A stretch of 64,000 nucleotides of DNA from Brevundimonas sp. 357 (GCF_003938605.1 NZ_RHWX01000012.1:1-64000); one strand, 5' to 3'; shown: positions 40,174 through 49,460, counted from the stretch's first letter. The notes: a model not told the origin generated them from the sequence alone. Numbers and translations are program-made.

Positions 40174-40851
40174 ATGCGAATGCTTGTCATTGACGATGAT
40201 GCCCGAACCCGCGCCTTCGTGGCCGAAGGCCTGCGCCAGCAAGGGCATACGGTCGATGAGGCGAACGACGGCGAGACGGGTCTGCACATGGCGATGGAGG
40301 GCGAGTATGACGCCATCGTCGCCGACCGCATGATGCCCGGCCTGCCCGGTCTGGAAGCGGTGCAGGCCATGCGCGCGGGCGGGCTGAAGACGCCGGTGCT
40401 GATGCTGACGGCGCTGGGCTCGGTCGACGACCGGGTGGCGGGGCTGAACGCGGGCGCCGACGACTATCTGGTCAAGCCCTTCGCCTTCAGCGAACTGAGC
40501 GCGCGCCTTCAGGCGCTGGTCCGACGCCCGCCGCTGGCCGAGGCCACGACGCGGCATCGGGTGGCCGACCTGGAGGTCGACGTGGCCGCCCACCGGGCGA
40601 CCCGCGCGGGCCGGACGCTGGACCTGACCCCGCATGAGTTCAAACTGCTGGAGCGGCTGGCCCGCAACGCCGGTCACGCCGTGACGCGCACCATGCTGCT
40701 GGAAAGCCTGTGGGGCTTCCACTTCGACCCGCGCGCCAATCTGATCGACGCCCACATCAGCCGCCTGCGGGCCAAGGTGGATCGCGGCTTCGATCAGGAG
40801 CTGATCCACACCATCCGGGGGGTGGGCTATGTCCTCAAGGCCCCGGACTGA
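40174..40851 (+). CDS. OmpR-family response regulator (PfeR/PmrA-like)
   Basis: A 225-residue two-component regulator. The receiver has the acidic pocket (IDDDA) and phosphoacceptor Asp51 (VADRMMPG), with Lys101 in DYLVKPF, and an OmpR winged-helix domain ending HTIRGVGYVLKA. It is divergent from entC with a shared Fur-box region, and the kinase overlaps its end by 23 bases. Position next to siderophore synthesis and a catecholate receptor parallels PfeR of Pseudomonas; this is inference from context. Confidence 0.9.
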   Translation: MRMLVIDDDARTRAFVAEGLRQQGHTVDEANDGETGLHMAMEGEYDAIVADRMMPGLPGLEAVQAMRAGGLKTPVLMLTALGSVDDRVAGLNAGADDYLVKPFAFSELSARLQALVRRPPLAEATTRHRVADLEVDVAAHRATRAGRTLDLTPHEFKLLERLARNAGHAVTRTMLLESLWGFHFDPRANLIDAHISRLRAKVDRGFDQELIHTIRGVGYVLKAPD

Positions 40852-42226
40852 GCCGAAACATCCGTCCGTCTGGTCCACGGCCAGCCTGCGCTACGCCGCC
40901 GCCTTCTCGGCCCTGTTCGGACTGGGCGCGGCGGTGATGATCGCGGGCGTGGACTACGGCCTGATGCGCTTCGCCGAGGCCGAGGTCCGCGACGGGCTGA
41001 ACCACCAGATGGACGTCATGCGCGCCGACGCTGACCGGCACGGCACGGCCCAGCTAGTGCAGGAGCTGAACGCCGAAGCCCGCAACCGCGACGCCCGCCG
41101 CTATCTGTTGCTGGTCGAAGCGCCGGACGGCAGCACCTTCTCCAACGGCCTGACGCGGCTGGCGGTCAATGAGACGGGCTTCCGTCGCAACCTGCCCAAC
41201 AAGGCGCGCCCCGCCCGCTGGCCCGACCAGACGCCGAACATGCTGGTGCTCAGCGCCCAGGCGTCCGACGGCGGCCTGCTGGCGGTCGGGCGCGACATCC
41301 AGCATCTGGACGAACTGCGCGGCGGCATCCGCCGCTATGCCCTGATGAGCGGGATCGCCCTGATCCTGCTGGCCCTGGCCGGGGGCTGGTTCGCCGGCCG
41401 GCTGTTCCTGCGGCGGCTCGAGGGGGTCAATCAGGCGGTCGGCCGCATCATCGCCGGTCAGGATTCGACCCGCCTGCCCGCCGTCGGCCTGGGACGGGAG
41501 TTCAATGAGCTGTCGGCCAATCTGAACCGGATGCTGGACCGGCAGGAGGCGGCGCTGACGACGCTGAAGACCCTGTCCGAGGGCGTGGCCCACGAACTGC
41601 GCGCGCCGCTGAACCGGGTCCGCAATCGGCTGGAGGATCTGGCCGCCAATCTGGACGACGCCCAGGCGCGCGAGGCCGCCGTCGAGCGCGCGCTGGAGGA
41701 GACGGACCAGGTCAGCGCCCTGTTCGAGGCCTTGCTGACCCTGGCGCGGATCGAGAGCGGCGACGCCGCCTTGCAGACCGAACGGCTGAATCTCGTCGCC
41801 CTCGCCGCCACGGTGGCAGACATCTACAGCCCCTTCGTCGAAGAGGCGGGCGGGCGCCTGACCGTCGCCCTCGCCCCCACGGGAACGGTCGAGGCCGACC
41901 CCGTCCTGATCCAGCAGGCCCTGGCCAACCTGATCGAGAACGCCGTCTTCCACGGCGGCGGCCAGGTCGAGGTTTCGACGTCCCGCGAGAACGACCGGGC
42001 GGTCATCCGCGTCGCCGACCACGGCCCCGGCGTGCCGGAAGCCGAGCGCGACAAGATCCTGCGCCGCTTCTACCGCCTTGGTCAGGGCGGGAGCGGCCAT
42101 ACCTCCGGCGCGGGCCTGGGCCTGGCCATGGTGGCCGCCGTGGCGCGGGCGCACGGCGGCGAACTGCGGCTGGACGACAACCGGCCCGGACTAGCCGTGG
42201 AACTGGCGCTGCCGACCGTCTCCTGA
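40829..42226 (+). CDS. Sensor histidine kinase
   Basis: A 465-residue membrane kinase partnered with the preceding response regulator. Transmembrane helices are at about 22-45 and 170-192, bracketing a roughly 120-residue periplasmic sensor that could bind a siderophore complex. A HAMP segment follows, then the phosphoacceptor His255 (GVAHELRAPLNRVRN), N box (LANLIENAVFHGG), G1 (VADHGPGVPEAE) and G2 (GAGLGLAMV). It overlaps the LysR gene on the opposite strand at its 3' end by 36 bases. Confidence 0.9.
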   Translation: MSSRPRTEPKHPSVWSTASLRYAAAFSALFGLGAAVMIAGVDYGLMRFAEAEVRDGLNHQMDVMRADADRHGTAQLVQELNAEARNRDARRYLLLVEAPDGSTFSNGLTRLAVNETGFRRNLPNKARPARWPDQTPNMLVLSAQASDGGLLAVGRDIQHLDELRGGIRRYALMSGIALILLALAGGWFAGRLFLRRLEGVNQAVGRIIAGQDSTRLPAVGLGREFNELSANLNRMLDRQEAALTTLKTLSEGVAHELRAPLNRVRNRLEDLAANLDDAQAREAAVERALEETDQVSALFEALLTLARIESGDAALQTERLNLVALAATVADIYSPFVEEAGGRLTVALAPTGTVEADPVLIQQALANLIENAVFHGGGQVEVSTSRENDRAVIRVADHGPGVPEAERDKILRRFYRLGQGGSGHTSGAGLGLAMVAAVARAHGGELRLDDNRPGLAVELALPTVS

Positions 42227-43162
42227 ACCGTCTGCGCCGTCAGTCCCCACCGGTGCGGGGCCTGGCTCGAATTCAGCGAAGAGAGCGTCGATCAACCACT
42301 GGGTTCCGGCGTCCCCATCCGAGCGTTCGTGCCAGACCAGGTGATAGTCGAAGGGCCGCATCTCCTGCGGCGCCGGGAAGGCGCGAAGGCCGTGCGTCGC
42401 CGCGAAAGGCTCGGCAGCGCGGCGCGGCAGCAGGGCCACCGCCTCGCTGGTCTGCAACAGATAGGGAACCAGGACGAAGCTCTCGGCCCGCACCAGGACG
42501 CGGCGCTCGGCCATGTCCGGCAGATCGTCCGCCACCCAGTCGCCGAAACCGTCCCCCGCCGATGGAACGACATGGGGCCACCGCAGCAGTTCGGCGTGCG
42601 TCGGCGTCGCCTGATGCACCGGGTGATCCGGCCGCGCCAGGCCCAGATGAGTCTCGCGGTACAGCCAGCGCGACTTCAGCCCCGCGCCCTCGGGATTCCA
42701 GCCCGTCAGCACCAGATCCAGCCGCCCGTCCTCCAGCCGTCGCAGGCTAGCGTCCGACAGAGGCTCGACTTCCAACTCCACCCCCGACGCCTCATGCTCG
42801 ATGCGGGCCAGGGCCGGCGTCAGAACGCTGAGCAGGCCGAAGTCGGTGGAGGCCAGGCGGAACACCCGCTTCATCCGCCCGACGTCCAGGCCGGGGTCGC
42901 GCAGCAGGCCCTCGCCCGCGTCCAGCCAGGCGCGCAAGGGGCCGGACAGGGCCTCGGCGCGCGGCGTCGGCATCATACCGCGCGGGCCGCGCACCAGCAG
43001 GGGGTCGTCGAACTGATCGCGCAGCCGGGCCAGGATTCGGCTCATCGCCGGCTGGCCTATGCCCAGGCGTTCGGCCGCGCGCGAGACGCTGCGCTGCTCG
43101 ATCAGCACCTGAAGGTGCTGAAGCAGGGTGAAATCGACGCGGTGGGGAAGTCGCCCCGACAT
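42191..43162 (-). CDS. LysR family transcriptional regulator
   Basis: A 323-residue LysR-type regulator with an N-terminal helix-turn-helix (FTLLQHLQVLIEQRSVSRAAERLGIGQPAMSRILARLRDQF) and a co-inducer domain from about 90. ATG 43162 follows GCGAGG. The upstream frame to 43231 would pass through a Fur-like dyad, so the shorter start is preferred. It is divergent from the catecholate receptor and may respond to an iron or aromatic signal. Confidence 0.88.
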   Translation of the reverse strand: MSGRLPHRVDFTLLQHLQVLIEQRSVSRAAERLGIGQPAMSRILARLRDQFDDPLLVRGPRGMMPTPRAEALSGPLRAWLDAGEGLLRDPGLDVGRMKRVFRLASTDFGLLSVLTPALARIEHEASGVELEVEPLSDASLRRLEDGRLDLVLTGWNPEGAGLKSRWLYRETHLGLARPDHPVHQATPTHAELLRWPHVVPSAGDGFGDWVADDLPDMAERRVLVRAESFVLVPYLLQTSEAVALLPRRAAEPFAATHGLRAFPAPQEMRPFDYHLVWHERSDGDAGTQWLIDALFAEFEPGPAPVGTDGADGSGDGRQRQFHG

Positions 43163-43222
43163 AAGGCCTCGCTGCGTGACGCCCGACGCGCCGCCTCCGG
43201 CTGTATTAAGAACGCCTCTTAA

Positions 43223-43239
43223 TTGCAACACGTTCGCAA
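43223..43239. promoter_or_regulatory. Second Fur-like dyad
   Basis: TTGC-N9-GCAA, with the same arm spacing as the entC Fur box and TTGCGAA/TTGCAA ends. It lies about 60 bases upstream of the LysR start and about 195 before the receptor. Identical on 13 of 17 positions with the entC box. Confidence 0.4.
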
Positions 43240-43322
43240 GGCCGTTTCGTCATACGCGCACGACGTCTCAGCGCCCGCGCCTTCATGCGCCCCAGCGAAT
43301 GGCGCCCATGCCGAATCCGACA

Positions 43323-43350
43323 TTGAGACAATATTGCGAATGATTATTAG
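43323..43350 (+). promoter_or_regulatory. Candidate promoter overlapping a Fur box
   Basis: TTGAGA (43323-43328), 16 bases, TATTAG (43345-43350), about 80 bases before the receptor start. The Fur box lies inside the spacer and -10, which fits iron repression. Confidence 0.4.
43334..43350 (+). promoter_or_regulatory. Fur box upstream of the catecholate receptor
   Basis: TTGCGAATGATTATTAG shares the first 11 bases with the entC operator. It lies about 82 bases before the receptor start. Confidence 0.65.
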
Positions 43351-43431
43351 GAGCGAGCCGCTCGCACGGTCGAGCTTTCCTCCCCTCCCTGGGCGCCTGT
43401 CGCCCGCCAACGCACGCCTTTGGGGGCGCAG

Positions 43432-45537
43432 ATGCACCTATCGAAACGCCGCATCGGGCTGGGCCTGATGACCACCACCCTGCTCGCCACATCGCCGGTC
43501 CTGGCCGAAACGATTCCGTCCGACCTCTCGAGCGTCGATCCGCAAGCGACCTCCGTCAGCGACGTGGTCGTGACCGCCTCGGGCTCGGCCGTCGACGTGC
43601 GCGACGCCCCTGCCTCGATCAGCGTCATCACCCGCGACGAGATCGAGCGTCAGCCGGTCCAGAGCCTGGGCGAACTGCTGGGCCGCCTGCCCGGCGTGAC
43701 CGGCGGCGTCAGCCCGACCGGCGCCATGTCCAAGATCACCATTCGCGGCCTGCCGGACAACTACACCCTGGTGCTGGTCGACGGGCGCCGCGTCGGCAAC
43801 TCGCGCGACATCAGCTATCGCCCCGACCTGGGCCGACAGGATCTGAACTGGATCTCGCCCGACATGATCGAGCGCATCGAAGTGGTGCGCGGGCCGATGT
43901 CGTCGCTCTACGGCTCCGACGCCATGGGCGGCGTCATCAACATCATCACCCGCAAGATCGCCCCGACGTGGCGCGGCTCGGCCAACACCAGCTACACCTG
44001 GTCCGAGGATTCCGAGCGCGGCGACGCCTATCAGCTGGGCGTCAACGTCGCGGGTCCGCTCACGGAAAACCTGGGCCTGCGCCTGGGCGCGACCTACGCC
44101 CGCACCAATCCGGATGAAGTGAACATCTCCGGCGCCAACGGCACGGGCGGCGTCGTCAACAAGAGCCTGAACGGCGTGCTGAACTGGGCGCCGGTCGAGA
44201 ATCACAACTTCTCGTTCGAAGCCAACTACGGGGTGGAGGAGCCCCTGGCGCCCAAGCTGCTGGTGCCGAACCGCAACGGCGTTCTGACGCCGCAGGGCGC
44301 CTTCGGCTCGGAAACCGAACGCACCAACTTCCGCGCCAGCCACGAGGGCGAATGGTCCTTCGGCAAGACGCGCCTGGACGTCTATCGCAACGCCTTCGAG
44401 AACAAGGCGATGGGGGAGTACGGCGGTTCCGGCGAGTTCGAGGAGTGGATCGTCGACGGCCTGTGGAACTTCGAGAAGAATTTCGTCTGGCTGCACAAGT
44501 TCGCCATCGGCGCCCAGTATCGCCAGGAAGAGCTGACCAACACCGACACCATCGGCACGGTGCCGATCGACTATGACGGCAACGTCATCACCGGGGCCAC
44601 GCTGAAGGGCGACACGGCGGCCATCTTCGCCGAGGACCAGATCACCCTGCGCGAAAACCTGCTGCTGACGCTGGGCGGTCGCCTGGACAGCCACGACAAA
44701 TACGGCGAGCACTTCAGCCCGCGCGCCTATCTGGTCTGGCATCCGGCCGAGGCCTGGACCCTGCGCGGCGGCGTCTCCAAGGGCTTCCGCGCCCCGTCCC
44801 TGAAGGAAAACAGCGCCGGCGCCGCGACCCAGTCCGGCGGCAACGGCTGCCGGGGCCTGATCGGCATGGCCGCCAAGGACAAGAACGGCAATCCGATCCT
44901 GGACGGAAACGGCAATCCGCTGGTCTACACCTCAGGCGGCTGCTGGATGGCGGGCAATCCGAACCTCAAGCCCGAGGAAAGCACCAGCTACGAGTTCGGC
45001 TTCGCCTATGACGGCGCCGCCTACAGCTTCGCCGCCACCTATTTCCACACCGACTTCGAAAACAAGATCCAGTACGCGCCGCTGGGCTATTTCGAAGGCC
45101 GCTGGTGGACCAAGAACGAGAACGTCCAGCGCGCCCGCACAAAGGGTCTGGAGCTCAGCGGTTCGGCGGCCCTGCCCTACGACCTGACCCTGCGCGGCAA
45201 CGCCACCTGGATGATCGAGGCCAAGAACCTGGACACCGGCGCCAGCCTGATCACCACGCCGGAATGGTCGGGTTACGCCTCGCTGGATTGGCGGGCGACG
45301 GACCGCCTGGGGCTCATGCTGTCGGCCCAGTACACCGGCGAACAGCTGAGCGGCGGCTCGACCCTGACCAACGCCCGCACCGAGTTCGACCTGACCACCG
45401 CCTATGAGGCGTCCGACACGGTGACGCTGCGCGCCGGGGTCTCCAACCTCTTCAACGAGAAGGTCAGCGGCACCGCCGGCGACGGCTACTACTCGCCCGG
45501 CCGCCGCTTCTTCGTTGGCCTGACCACCCGCTTCTGA
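43432..45537 (+). CDS. TonB-dependent catecholate siderophore receptor (CirA/IrgA-like)
   Basis: A 701-residue outer-membrane receptor with a signal peptide (MHLSKRRIGLGLMTTTLLATSPVLAE) and TonB box (SDVVVTASG). The plug contains LVLVDGRRVGNSRDISYRPDLG and DLNWISPDMIERIEVVRGPMSSLYGSDAMGG, close to CirA/IrgA. The barrel ends FVGLTTRF. A Fur box precedes it and the biosynthesis operon is 3 kb away, so it probably takes up the DHB-serine siderophore as a ferric complex. ATG 43432 is preferred to TTG 43420. Confidence 0.9.
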   Translation: MHLSKRRIGLGLMTTTLLATSPVLAETIPSDLSSVDPQATSVSDVVVTASGSAVDVRDAPASISVITRDEIERQPVQSLGELLGRLPGVTGGVSPTGAMSKITIRGLPDNYTLVLVDGRRVGNSRDISYRPDLGRQDLNWISPDMIERIEVVRGPMSSLYGSDAMGGVINIITRKIAPTWRGSANTSYTWSEDSERGDAYQLGVNVAGPLTENLGLRLGATYARTNPDEVNISGANGTGGVVNKSLNGVLNWAPVENHNFSFEANYGVEEPLAPKLLVPNRNGVLTPQGAFGSETERTNFRASHEGEWSFGKTRLDVYRNAFENKAMGEYGGSGEFEEWIVDGLWNFEKNFVWLHKFAIGAQYRQEELTNTDTIGTVPIDYDGNVITGATLKGDTAAIFAEDQITLRENLLLTLGGRLDSHDKYGEHFSPRAYLVWHPAEAWTLRGGVSKGFRAPSLKENSAGAATQSGGNGCRGLIGMAAKDKNGNPILDGNGNPLVYTSGGCWMAGNPNLKPEESTSYEFGFAYDGAAYSFAATYFHTDFENKIQYAPLGYFEGRWWTKNENVQRARTKGLELSGSAALPYDLTLRGNATWMIEAKNLDTGASLITTPEWSGYASLDWRATDRLGLMLSAQYTGEQLSGGSTLTNARTEFDLTTAYEASDTVTLRAGVSNLFNEKVSGTAGDGYYSPGRRFFVGLTTRF

Positions 45538-45555
45538 TCCGGAGAAACTGCGATC

Positions 45556-46977
45556 ATGACGACCCTACGTAAATCCCTTCGCGGCGCCGCCCTCGGCGCG
45601 CTCCTGGCGGCTTCGGCCGTCGCCGTTCCGACCCTGGCTTCGGCCCAGGCCCTGTTCTCGGCGCCCGAGCGCCTGGACGGCGGCCAGGTCGGCTTCTCGT
45701 CCGGCGAACGCGGCAAGCCCGTCCTGCCGGGCGGCCCGGTCGTGGCCAATGGCCGCGGCTTCCATCCGGGCCAGAGCATCGTCCTGATGTACGGCCAGAC
45801 GCCGCTATCGACCGGCCCGATCACGGCCAACGCCGAGGGCGGCTTCGAAGCGCGCCTGACGCTGCCGGCGAACGCCCAGCCCGGCAACCACCCGATCGTG
45901 GCGGTGTCGCAGTCGCCCTACAACGCCGTCCTGGCCGATCTGAAGATCTCGCCGAACGTGCCGCTGTCGAATGAGGCGGCCTATCGGATCACCAGCATCC
46001 AGCCCACGCGCGGCCTGTACCAGACCGCCTATAGCGCCAAGCGCAACGCCGTCTTCGCCACCTCGGCGGTCGGCCGCCCGCCGGTACGTCAGTCGGAGCT
46101 GCTGCGCCTGAACGCCGACACCCTGGCGGTCGAAGCCCGCGTCACCCCGGCCGCCGCGCCGGGCCGCACCGGCCGCGACGGCCAGCCCCAGGACGGCGGC
46201 GTCTTCGCCGTCTACGGCGTCGGCGTCGATGACGCCAACGACACCGTCTGGGTCTCGAACAGCCGTCAGAACACGGTCGCCGTCTATCGCCAGTCGGACC
46301 TGTCGCTGGTGCGCCAGTTCGAGCCCGGCACGGTCAACCACGCCCGCGACGTCGTCATCGACGAAAAGCACGGCAAGGCCTACGCCAGCGCCACCTTCGA
46401 GCCCGAGGTCGTGGTGTTCGACACCGCCGCCCTGACGGTCGCCAAGCGCATCAAGATCGACTCGACCGTGCGCGGCGAGACCTTCTCGGCCGCCAGCGTC
46501 TCCTATGACCGCGAAGCGCGCCGCCTGTACGTCGCCTCCAACTCGACCAATGAGGTCGCGGTCATCGACGCCGCCGCCGACACCGTGCTGAACGTCTTCC
46601 GCGTGCCCGGCGCGCGCAGCGTGATCGGCGTCTCGCACGATCCGCAGACCGACCGCATCTTCGTCGCGGCCCAGGGCACCGACAACCTGGTGGTGCTGAA
46701 CGGTTCGGACGGTTCGGTCGTGGCCGACACCCCGGTCGGCGCGGGCGCCCTGAACGTGGTGTTCGAGCCGAAGTCGCGCCGCGCCTTCGTCAGCACCTTC
46801 GGCGCGGGCACGGTGACGGTGACCGACGTCGACGGCCGCATCGTCGCCAACCTGCCCGCCCCGCCGGTGGCGAACCATGTCTCGACCGACGGACGCGGCA
46901 ACGTCTATGTCGCGGTCAAGTCCGGCTGGACCACGGACGGAAACGACTCCGTGCTGCGCATCCGTCCCGCACGGTGA
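45556..46977 (+). CDS. YncE-like beta-propeller exported protein
   Basis: A 473-residue secreted protein with a signal peptide (ending ASAQ, about residue 31), then a region rich in short beta strands and, from about 150, repeated YVASNSTNEVAVID-type blades, which identify a YncE/YVTN seven-bladed propeller. In E. coli YncE is iron-regulated next to the receptor YncD. Here it follows the receptor by 18 bases and is probably co-transcribed, so it may help in uptake at the cell surface. Confidence 0.85.
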   Translation: MTTLRKSLRGAALGALLAASAVAVPTLASAQALFSAPERLDGGQVGFSSGERGKPVLPGGPVVANGRGFHPGQSIVLMYGQTPLSTGPITANAEGGFEARLTLPANAQPGNHPIVAVSQSPYNAVLADLKISPNVPLSNEAAYRITSIQPTRGLYQTAYSAKRNAVFATSAVGRPPVRQSELLRLNADTLAVEARVTPAAAPGRTGRDGQPQDGGVFAVYGVGVDDANDTVWVSNSRQNTVAVYRQSDLSLVRQFEPGTVNHARDVVIDEKHGKAYASATFEPEVVVFDTAALTVAKRIKIDSTVRGETFSAASVSYDREARRLYVASNSTNEVAVIDAAADTVLNVFRVPGARSVIGVSHDPQTDRIFVAAQGTDNLVVLNGSDGSVVADTPVGAGALNVVFEPKSRRAFVSTFGAGTVTVTDVDGRIVANLPAPPVANHVSTDGRGNVYVAVKSGWTTDGNDSVLRIRPAR

Positions 46978-47011
46978 TGCAGGCGCGCTGACCCGAAGTC
47001 GGCGTTGAAAG

Positions 47012-47043
47012 AAGGGCCCTTGCAATCGCTGCAAGGGCCCTTT
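47012..47043 (+). terminator. Terminator after the YncE gene
   Basis: AAGGGCCCTTGCA and TGCAAGGGCCCTT make a perfect 13-base stem with a 5-base loop, ending in TTTC. It lies 34 bases after the YncE stop and separates the iron unit from the next regulator. Confidence 0.8.
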
Positions 47044-47132
47044 CATCATCTGGAAGCGAGCGGCCTGTGAAGTCATCAGAATCGGGAAGCCATCCGCACC
47101 ACTCAGCATCATCGCCTGGGGAGCGGGAAATC

Positions 47133-47876
47133 ATGGACATCAACGCCGGAAGACGAGACGAACTGCTTGATGTCGCGACCGCAAGCATGCCCGCCGGGAC
47201 AGGACGCGCACGCGCGTTGCTGCTGATCGATCTGAACGGCGACGAACCGCACGAACTGGGCGGCCATCTGGAACGCCGAGGCTTCCAGGTGATGGAGGTC
47301 GGCTCGACCGCCCGCCTGCATGATGATGAAGAACCGCTGGCCGAGATTTTCGAGGCGGTCGTGCTGACCGCACGCCTGCCCGACGCAGAGGCGCTGGCCG
47401 CCATTCGCCAGTTGAACCGCGCAGACGCGCCGCCCTTGCTGGTGGTCGCGCTCGAAGGCGAAACGATGGAGCGGGTATTGGTGCTTGAGATGGGGGCCGA
47501 CGATCTGGTGGGGCGAGAGGCTGAACCGCGTGAAGTGCTGGCGCGGCTGCATCGCCTGATCCGCCGGCGGCCGGAACTGGATTCGGCGCCCCGCCCGACG
47601 GCGGCGCATGACTGGGCGCTCAAGCCCTCTCAGCGGGCGCTGATCACGCCTTCGGGCTGTGCGATCAAGCTGACGGGGCGCGACCAGGCGCTGCTGAACG
47701 CCTTCACAGACAACGCCGACGGCCTGCTGCTGGAGCGGGACTATCCGCGCGGCCATATCCGCACTGCGATCAGCCGCCTGAAGCGCAAGGTGATGGCCGA
47801 CGCCGGCGTCGCCTTGCCGATCCAGAACGTCTGGGGTCAGGGCTATCGCTTCGACGCCAATCTGGTGCAGGCATGA
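47133..47876 (+). CDS. OmpR-like regulator with degenerate receiver domain
   Basis: A 247-residue regulator. The receiver fold is recognisable (RALLLIDLNGDEPHELGGHL, EAVVLTARLPD), but the phosphoacceptor position reads threonine (VVLTARLPD where VVLDLRLPD is usual) and the switch lysine region reads VGREAEP rather than VKPFEP, so phosphorylation is unlikely. The C-terminal winged helix is intact (HIRTAISRLKRKVMADAG, VWGQGYRFDANL). No kinase is adjacent. It overlaps the receptor remnant by 4 bases. Start 47133 is chosen; the frame opens at 47067. Confidence 0.72.
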   Translation: MDINAGRRDELLDVATASMPAGTGRARALLLIDLNGDEPHELGGHLERRGFQVMEVGSTARLHDDEEPLAEIFEAVVLTARLPDAEALAAIRQLNRADAPPLLVVALEGETMERVLVLEMGADDLVGREAEPREVLARLHRLIRRRPELDSAPRPTAAHDWALKPSQRALITPSGCAIKLTGRDQALLNAFTDNADGLLLERDYPRGHIRTAISRLKRKVMADAGVALPIQNVWGQGYRFDANLVQA

Positions 47877-49439
47877 GCGCCCTGCGCTCCGATGCGCGTT
47901 CAGATGGCGGCGACGACAACGAGAACTTCAAGATCGGCCTGAAGGTCGGCTCCAACTTCGCCGATGATCGCGGCAACTTCGTCGGCGCCCTGGGGTGGCG
48001 GCGGACGGGCTCGGTCTATGGCCGCGACCGCTGTGACCGCGAGATGCGCGTCGACGCCGCCGCGACCACGGCGCGCCAGCACAATGTGGGCGTCTTCTCG
48101 TCCTTCATCCCGCGCGGCACGGTCCTGGTCCCGCGCGTGAGCGCCGGCAACCTGACCCGCGTGGTCGACGACTCCGGCGCGGTCGTCCCCTACACCAACG
48201 CCGGGTTCGGCTATAACCGCTCGGGCGAGCGTCAGCTCTTCGTGCCGGAAGAGCAGATCCGCTTCAACGGCCAACTGACCTACGACATCAACGACAATCA
48301 CCGCTTCTTCTCGGAGATGTCGATCTTCCACGGCCGCAACTCGAGCGAGATCGAGGGCAACCCGGTCGGCTCGGAGGCCATCTATCAGGACCAGTTCGGC
48401 ATCGACCAACTGCCTGACTGCCACGACTTCGACGGCGACGGCGACGGCGACAACGAGTGCCGCTACGGCGTGCCGATCACCAGCGCCATCGTGCCGACGG
48501 CCCTGGCCAACGCCGTGCGCGCCCAGCATCCGGGTATCGCCGACGACGACCTGGTGGTCGGTTTCCGTCGCCGGATCAACGACGTGGGTAACCGCGGCAA
48601 TGAATCGGAGCGGGCGATGGCCCGCCAGGTGCTCGGTTTCGAGGGCAAACTGACGCCCAATCTGAACTATGAGCTGAGCATGAACTACGGTCGTTCGGAT
48701 TACGACCAACGTTCGAACGGCGACATCATGACCTCCCGCTTCCGCCAGCCTGGACGCCTATCAGGAGCAGTACATCGTCAACGGCTTCGTCAGCGGCAAT
48801 GTCCCCAGCGTTCTGCCGGCCGGCGACATCGGCTTCGTCGTCGGCGCCGAATACCGCGAGGAATCGGCCCGCTCGCCCCCCGAGCCGCTGACCCAGCTGG
48901 GCCTGGCCACCGGCAACATCACGCCCGAGACCCGCGGCGCGTTCGATGTCGTCGAAGCCTTCGCCGAACTGCGCATCCCGCTGCTGGCGGACCTGCCGTT
49001 CGCGAAATCCCTGGACCTGAACCTAGCCGGTCGCGTGTCCGACTACAGCACCGTCGGTTCGACCACGGCCTGGGCTGCTTCGGTCGAGTATCTGCCGACC
49101 GAGTGGCTGAAGCTGCGCTCGCAGTACGCGGTCGCCGTGCGCGCCCCGAACATCAATGAGCTGTTCAATCCCGGCTCGCAGACCTTCCCGCAAGTCGGCG
49201 ACCCCTGCGAAGGCGTCACCCTGAGCGGCGGTCAGGCAGCCTTCGTCAACGCCCAGGTGCGCTATGACGTGTCGGAGCGCATCAGCGTCTATGCCGGCGT
49301 CGACAACCTGTTCGACGAATACATGTTCGTCGCGGGCACCAACGGCGACATCGGCCAGTCCACCGGCTGGACCACCTTCCCGGAGGTCTATGACGGTCTG
49401 GGACGTCGCTTCTACGGCGGATTCCGCTTCAGCTTCTGA
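47873..49439 (+). pseudogene. Decayed TonB-dependent receptor
   Basis: A fragment of a large TonB receptor. Signal peptide and plug are missing; homology starts near NENFKIGLKVGSNFADDRGNFVGALGWRRTG. The frame is lost around 48740 (SRFRQ then S-LDAYQEQY in the +1 frame), where much of the mid-barrel also appears deleted. At about 49225 the sequence jumps from FNPGSQTFPQVGDPCEGV to AAFVNAQVRYDVSERISVYAGVDNLFDEY, skipping the usual barrel region, in frame. It ends YGGFRFSF. A relic rather than a functional receptor; total about 520 codons where about 900 are expected. Confidence 0.85.
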
Positions 49440-49460
49440 TCGCTGAACCACCAAAGACAG

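Noticed and set aside
47873..49159. Functional TonB receptor gene beginning at ATG 47873
   Set aside because: The frame turns into arginine-rich nonsense after about 48745 and the true continuation is in another frame, without plug or leader.
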